A stretch of DNA of 6,790 nt from Oscillospiraceae bacterium (lineage in GTDB: Bacteria > Bacillota > Clostridia > Oscillospirales > Ruminococcaceae). This document shows, piece by piece, positions 5,927 through 6,790 of this stretch. The stretch spans positions 1 to 6,790 of the forward strand of contig JAIRWE010000102.1 of NCBI GenBank assembly GCA_031253365.1. The letters are read 5' to 3'. Every line of letters begins with the position of its first letter. The first letter of the stretch is position 1. The notes under the pieces were generated by a model. The model searched no databases. It saw only the letters and a list, made by a program, of their open reading frames with translations, and was not told the DNA's origin. Made by a program: the position numbers and the translations under genes.

Positions 5927-6790
5927 ATGAAATACTTAATTATAGGCAATTCCGCGGGGGGGATAGGCGCGGCGGAGGGAATCCGCCAGGTTGACAAAGA
6001 GGGGGAAATCACCATTATTTCAAGTGAGCCGTATCACACCTATTCCCGCCCGTTAATATCCTATCTTCTTCTCGGGAAAATCACCGAAGACAAAAGAAAA
6101 TATCGCGACGGAGATTTTTATGTAAAAAATAATGTCCGTCTTGTCCACGGCACCGTAAAGAGGATTTTTACCGAAAACAAGCAGGTGATTTTATCCGGCG
6201 GCGAGCAAATGTCTTATGACAAGTTGTTGGTCGCGACCGGTTCGTCGCCTTTTGTACCGCCGTTCGAGGGGCTTGACGGCGTGAAGAACAAATTCACCTT
6301 TATGAGCCTCGACGACGCTTTGAGTTTGAACAAAGCGTTAGGCAAGGACAAAAAGGTGTTGATTATCGGCGCCGGTCTGATTGGGCTTAAATGCGCGGAG
6401 GGAATTCTTGAAAAGGTCGCGGGGATTACCGTGGTCGACCTTGCCGCGCGGATTTTATCCAGTATTTTGGACGATTACGGCGCGATGCCCGTTATGGAGA
6501 TGTTTGAGAGCAAGGGCGTTGAGTTCAGGCTTTCAAAAGGGGTAAAGCGTTTTGAGGGGAATACCGCCGTTCTCGACGACGGCGAGAGAATTGATTTCGA
6601 CATACTTGTTTTAGCCGTCGGCGTGCGTCCGAACACCGCCTTATTGAAGGATATAGCAAAAACAGACAAGGGAATTTTAATCAACGACAAATCCGAGACC
6701 TCGGTTGCGGATATTTACGCCGCGGGGGACTGCGTTCAAGCCGTGGACGTGTCAAGCGGGGAAAGCAAGGTCATGGCTTTGCTCCCGAAC
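5927..6790 (+). CDS. NAD(P)/FAD-dependent oxidoreductase, incomplete at window edge
   Basis: The reading frame is open through 288 codons to the last base, with no stop, so about the last third of a typical ~410-aa protein is missing. It begins MKYLIIGNSAGGIGAAEGIR (FAD ADP-binding motif, residues 7-15). Then come ATGSSPFVPP, a second dinucleotide fold VLIIGAGLIGLKCAEGI (GAGLIG 148-153, for NADH or NADPH), and DIYAAGDC (D268), the FAD ribityl-binding site. The order is that of two-dinucleotide-domain flavoproteins such as NADH oxidase, rubredoxin reductase and the NirB N-terminus. No CxxC redox-active disulfide appears in the visible part. It would oxidise NAD(P)H and reduce the adjacent ferredoxin-like protein, replacing the classical GltD subunit; this role is inferred from context. 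ATG 5927 follows the previous stop by 4 bases, with GGAAAGGG (5910-5917) as its ribosome binding site. Confidence 0.9.
   Translation, partial: MKYLIIGNSAGGIGAAEGIRQVDKEGEITIISSEPYHTYSRPLISYLLLGKITEDKRKYRDGDFYVKNNVRLVHGTVKRIFTENKQVILSGGEQMSYDKLLVATGSSPFVPPFEGLDGVKNKFTFMSLDDALSLNKALGKDKKVLIIGAGLIGLKCAEGILEKVAGITVVDLAARILSSILDDYGAMPVMEMFESKGVEFRLSKGVKRFEGNTAVLDDGERIDFDILVLAVGVRPNTALLKDIAKTDKGILINDKSETSVADIYAAGDCVQAVDVSSGESKVMALLPN

Overview
The window is a nitrogen-assimilation locus on the + strand, preceded by a decayed insertion sequence. The most likely source is an anaerobic, Clostridia-like Firmicute of moderate GC. Evidence for this is a type III glutamine synthetase, a split 'archaeal-type' glutamate synthase with cysteine-rich ferredoxin-like subunits, strong AGGAGG-type ribosome binding sites, a TTG start and sigma-A-like promoters. 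Other anaerobes carrying the same gene set, such as spirochaetes, cannot be excluded from sequence alone.

Positions 1-611 hold no intact gene. A perfect 13-bp inverted repeat sits at the left edge (1-43). Positions 146-489 look like an internally deleted, frameshifted insertion sequence: short terminal inverted repeats flank remnants of an IS1-like transposase (N-terminal zinc finger, a scrap of helix-turn-helix and a probable C-terminus). Just beyond its right end lies an excellent promoter (TTGACA-17-TAGAAT) with an A/T-rich upstream element. It drives a short leader with a 13-bp hairpin, then the glutamine synthetase gene.

Positions 612-2702 encode GlnN (GSIII, 696 aa), which makes glutamine from glutamate, ammonia and ATP. 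A 149-bp gap follows, with a long imperfect hairpin and a candidate promoter. Then comes a tight operon: a class-II glutamine amidotransferase subunit (2852-3952), an FMN/Fe-S glutamate synthase subunit (3952-5457), a 16-17-cysteine ferredoxin-like protein (5491-5922), and an FAD/NAD(P) oxidoreductase (5927 to the window edge, incomplete). In the expected scheme the amidotransferase releases ammonia from glutamine, the FMN subunit combines it with 2-oxoglutarate to give glutamate, and the Fe-S and flavin proteins bring in electrons. The GXGXG structural domain found in fused glutamate synthases is not in the window and probably lies downstream.

The enzymes are recognisable families rather than a new system. 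The points most worth following up are the IS remnant abutting the glnN promoter, the switch-like glnN leader, and the unusual electron-delivery module replacing the classical GltD subunit.
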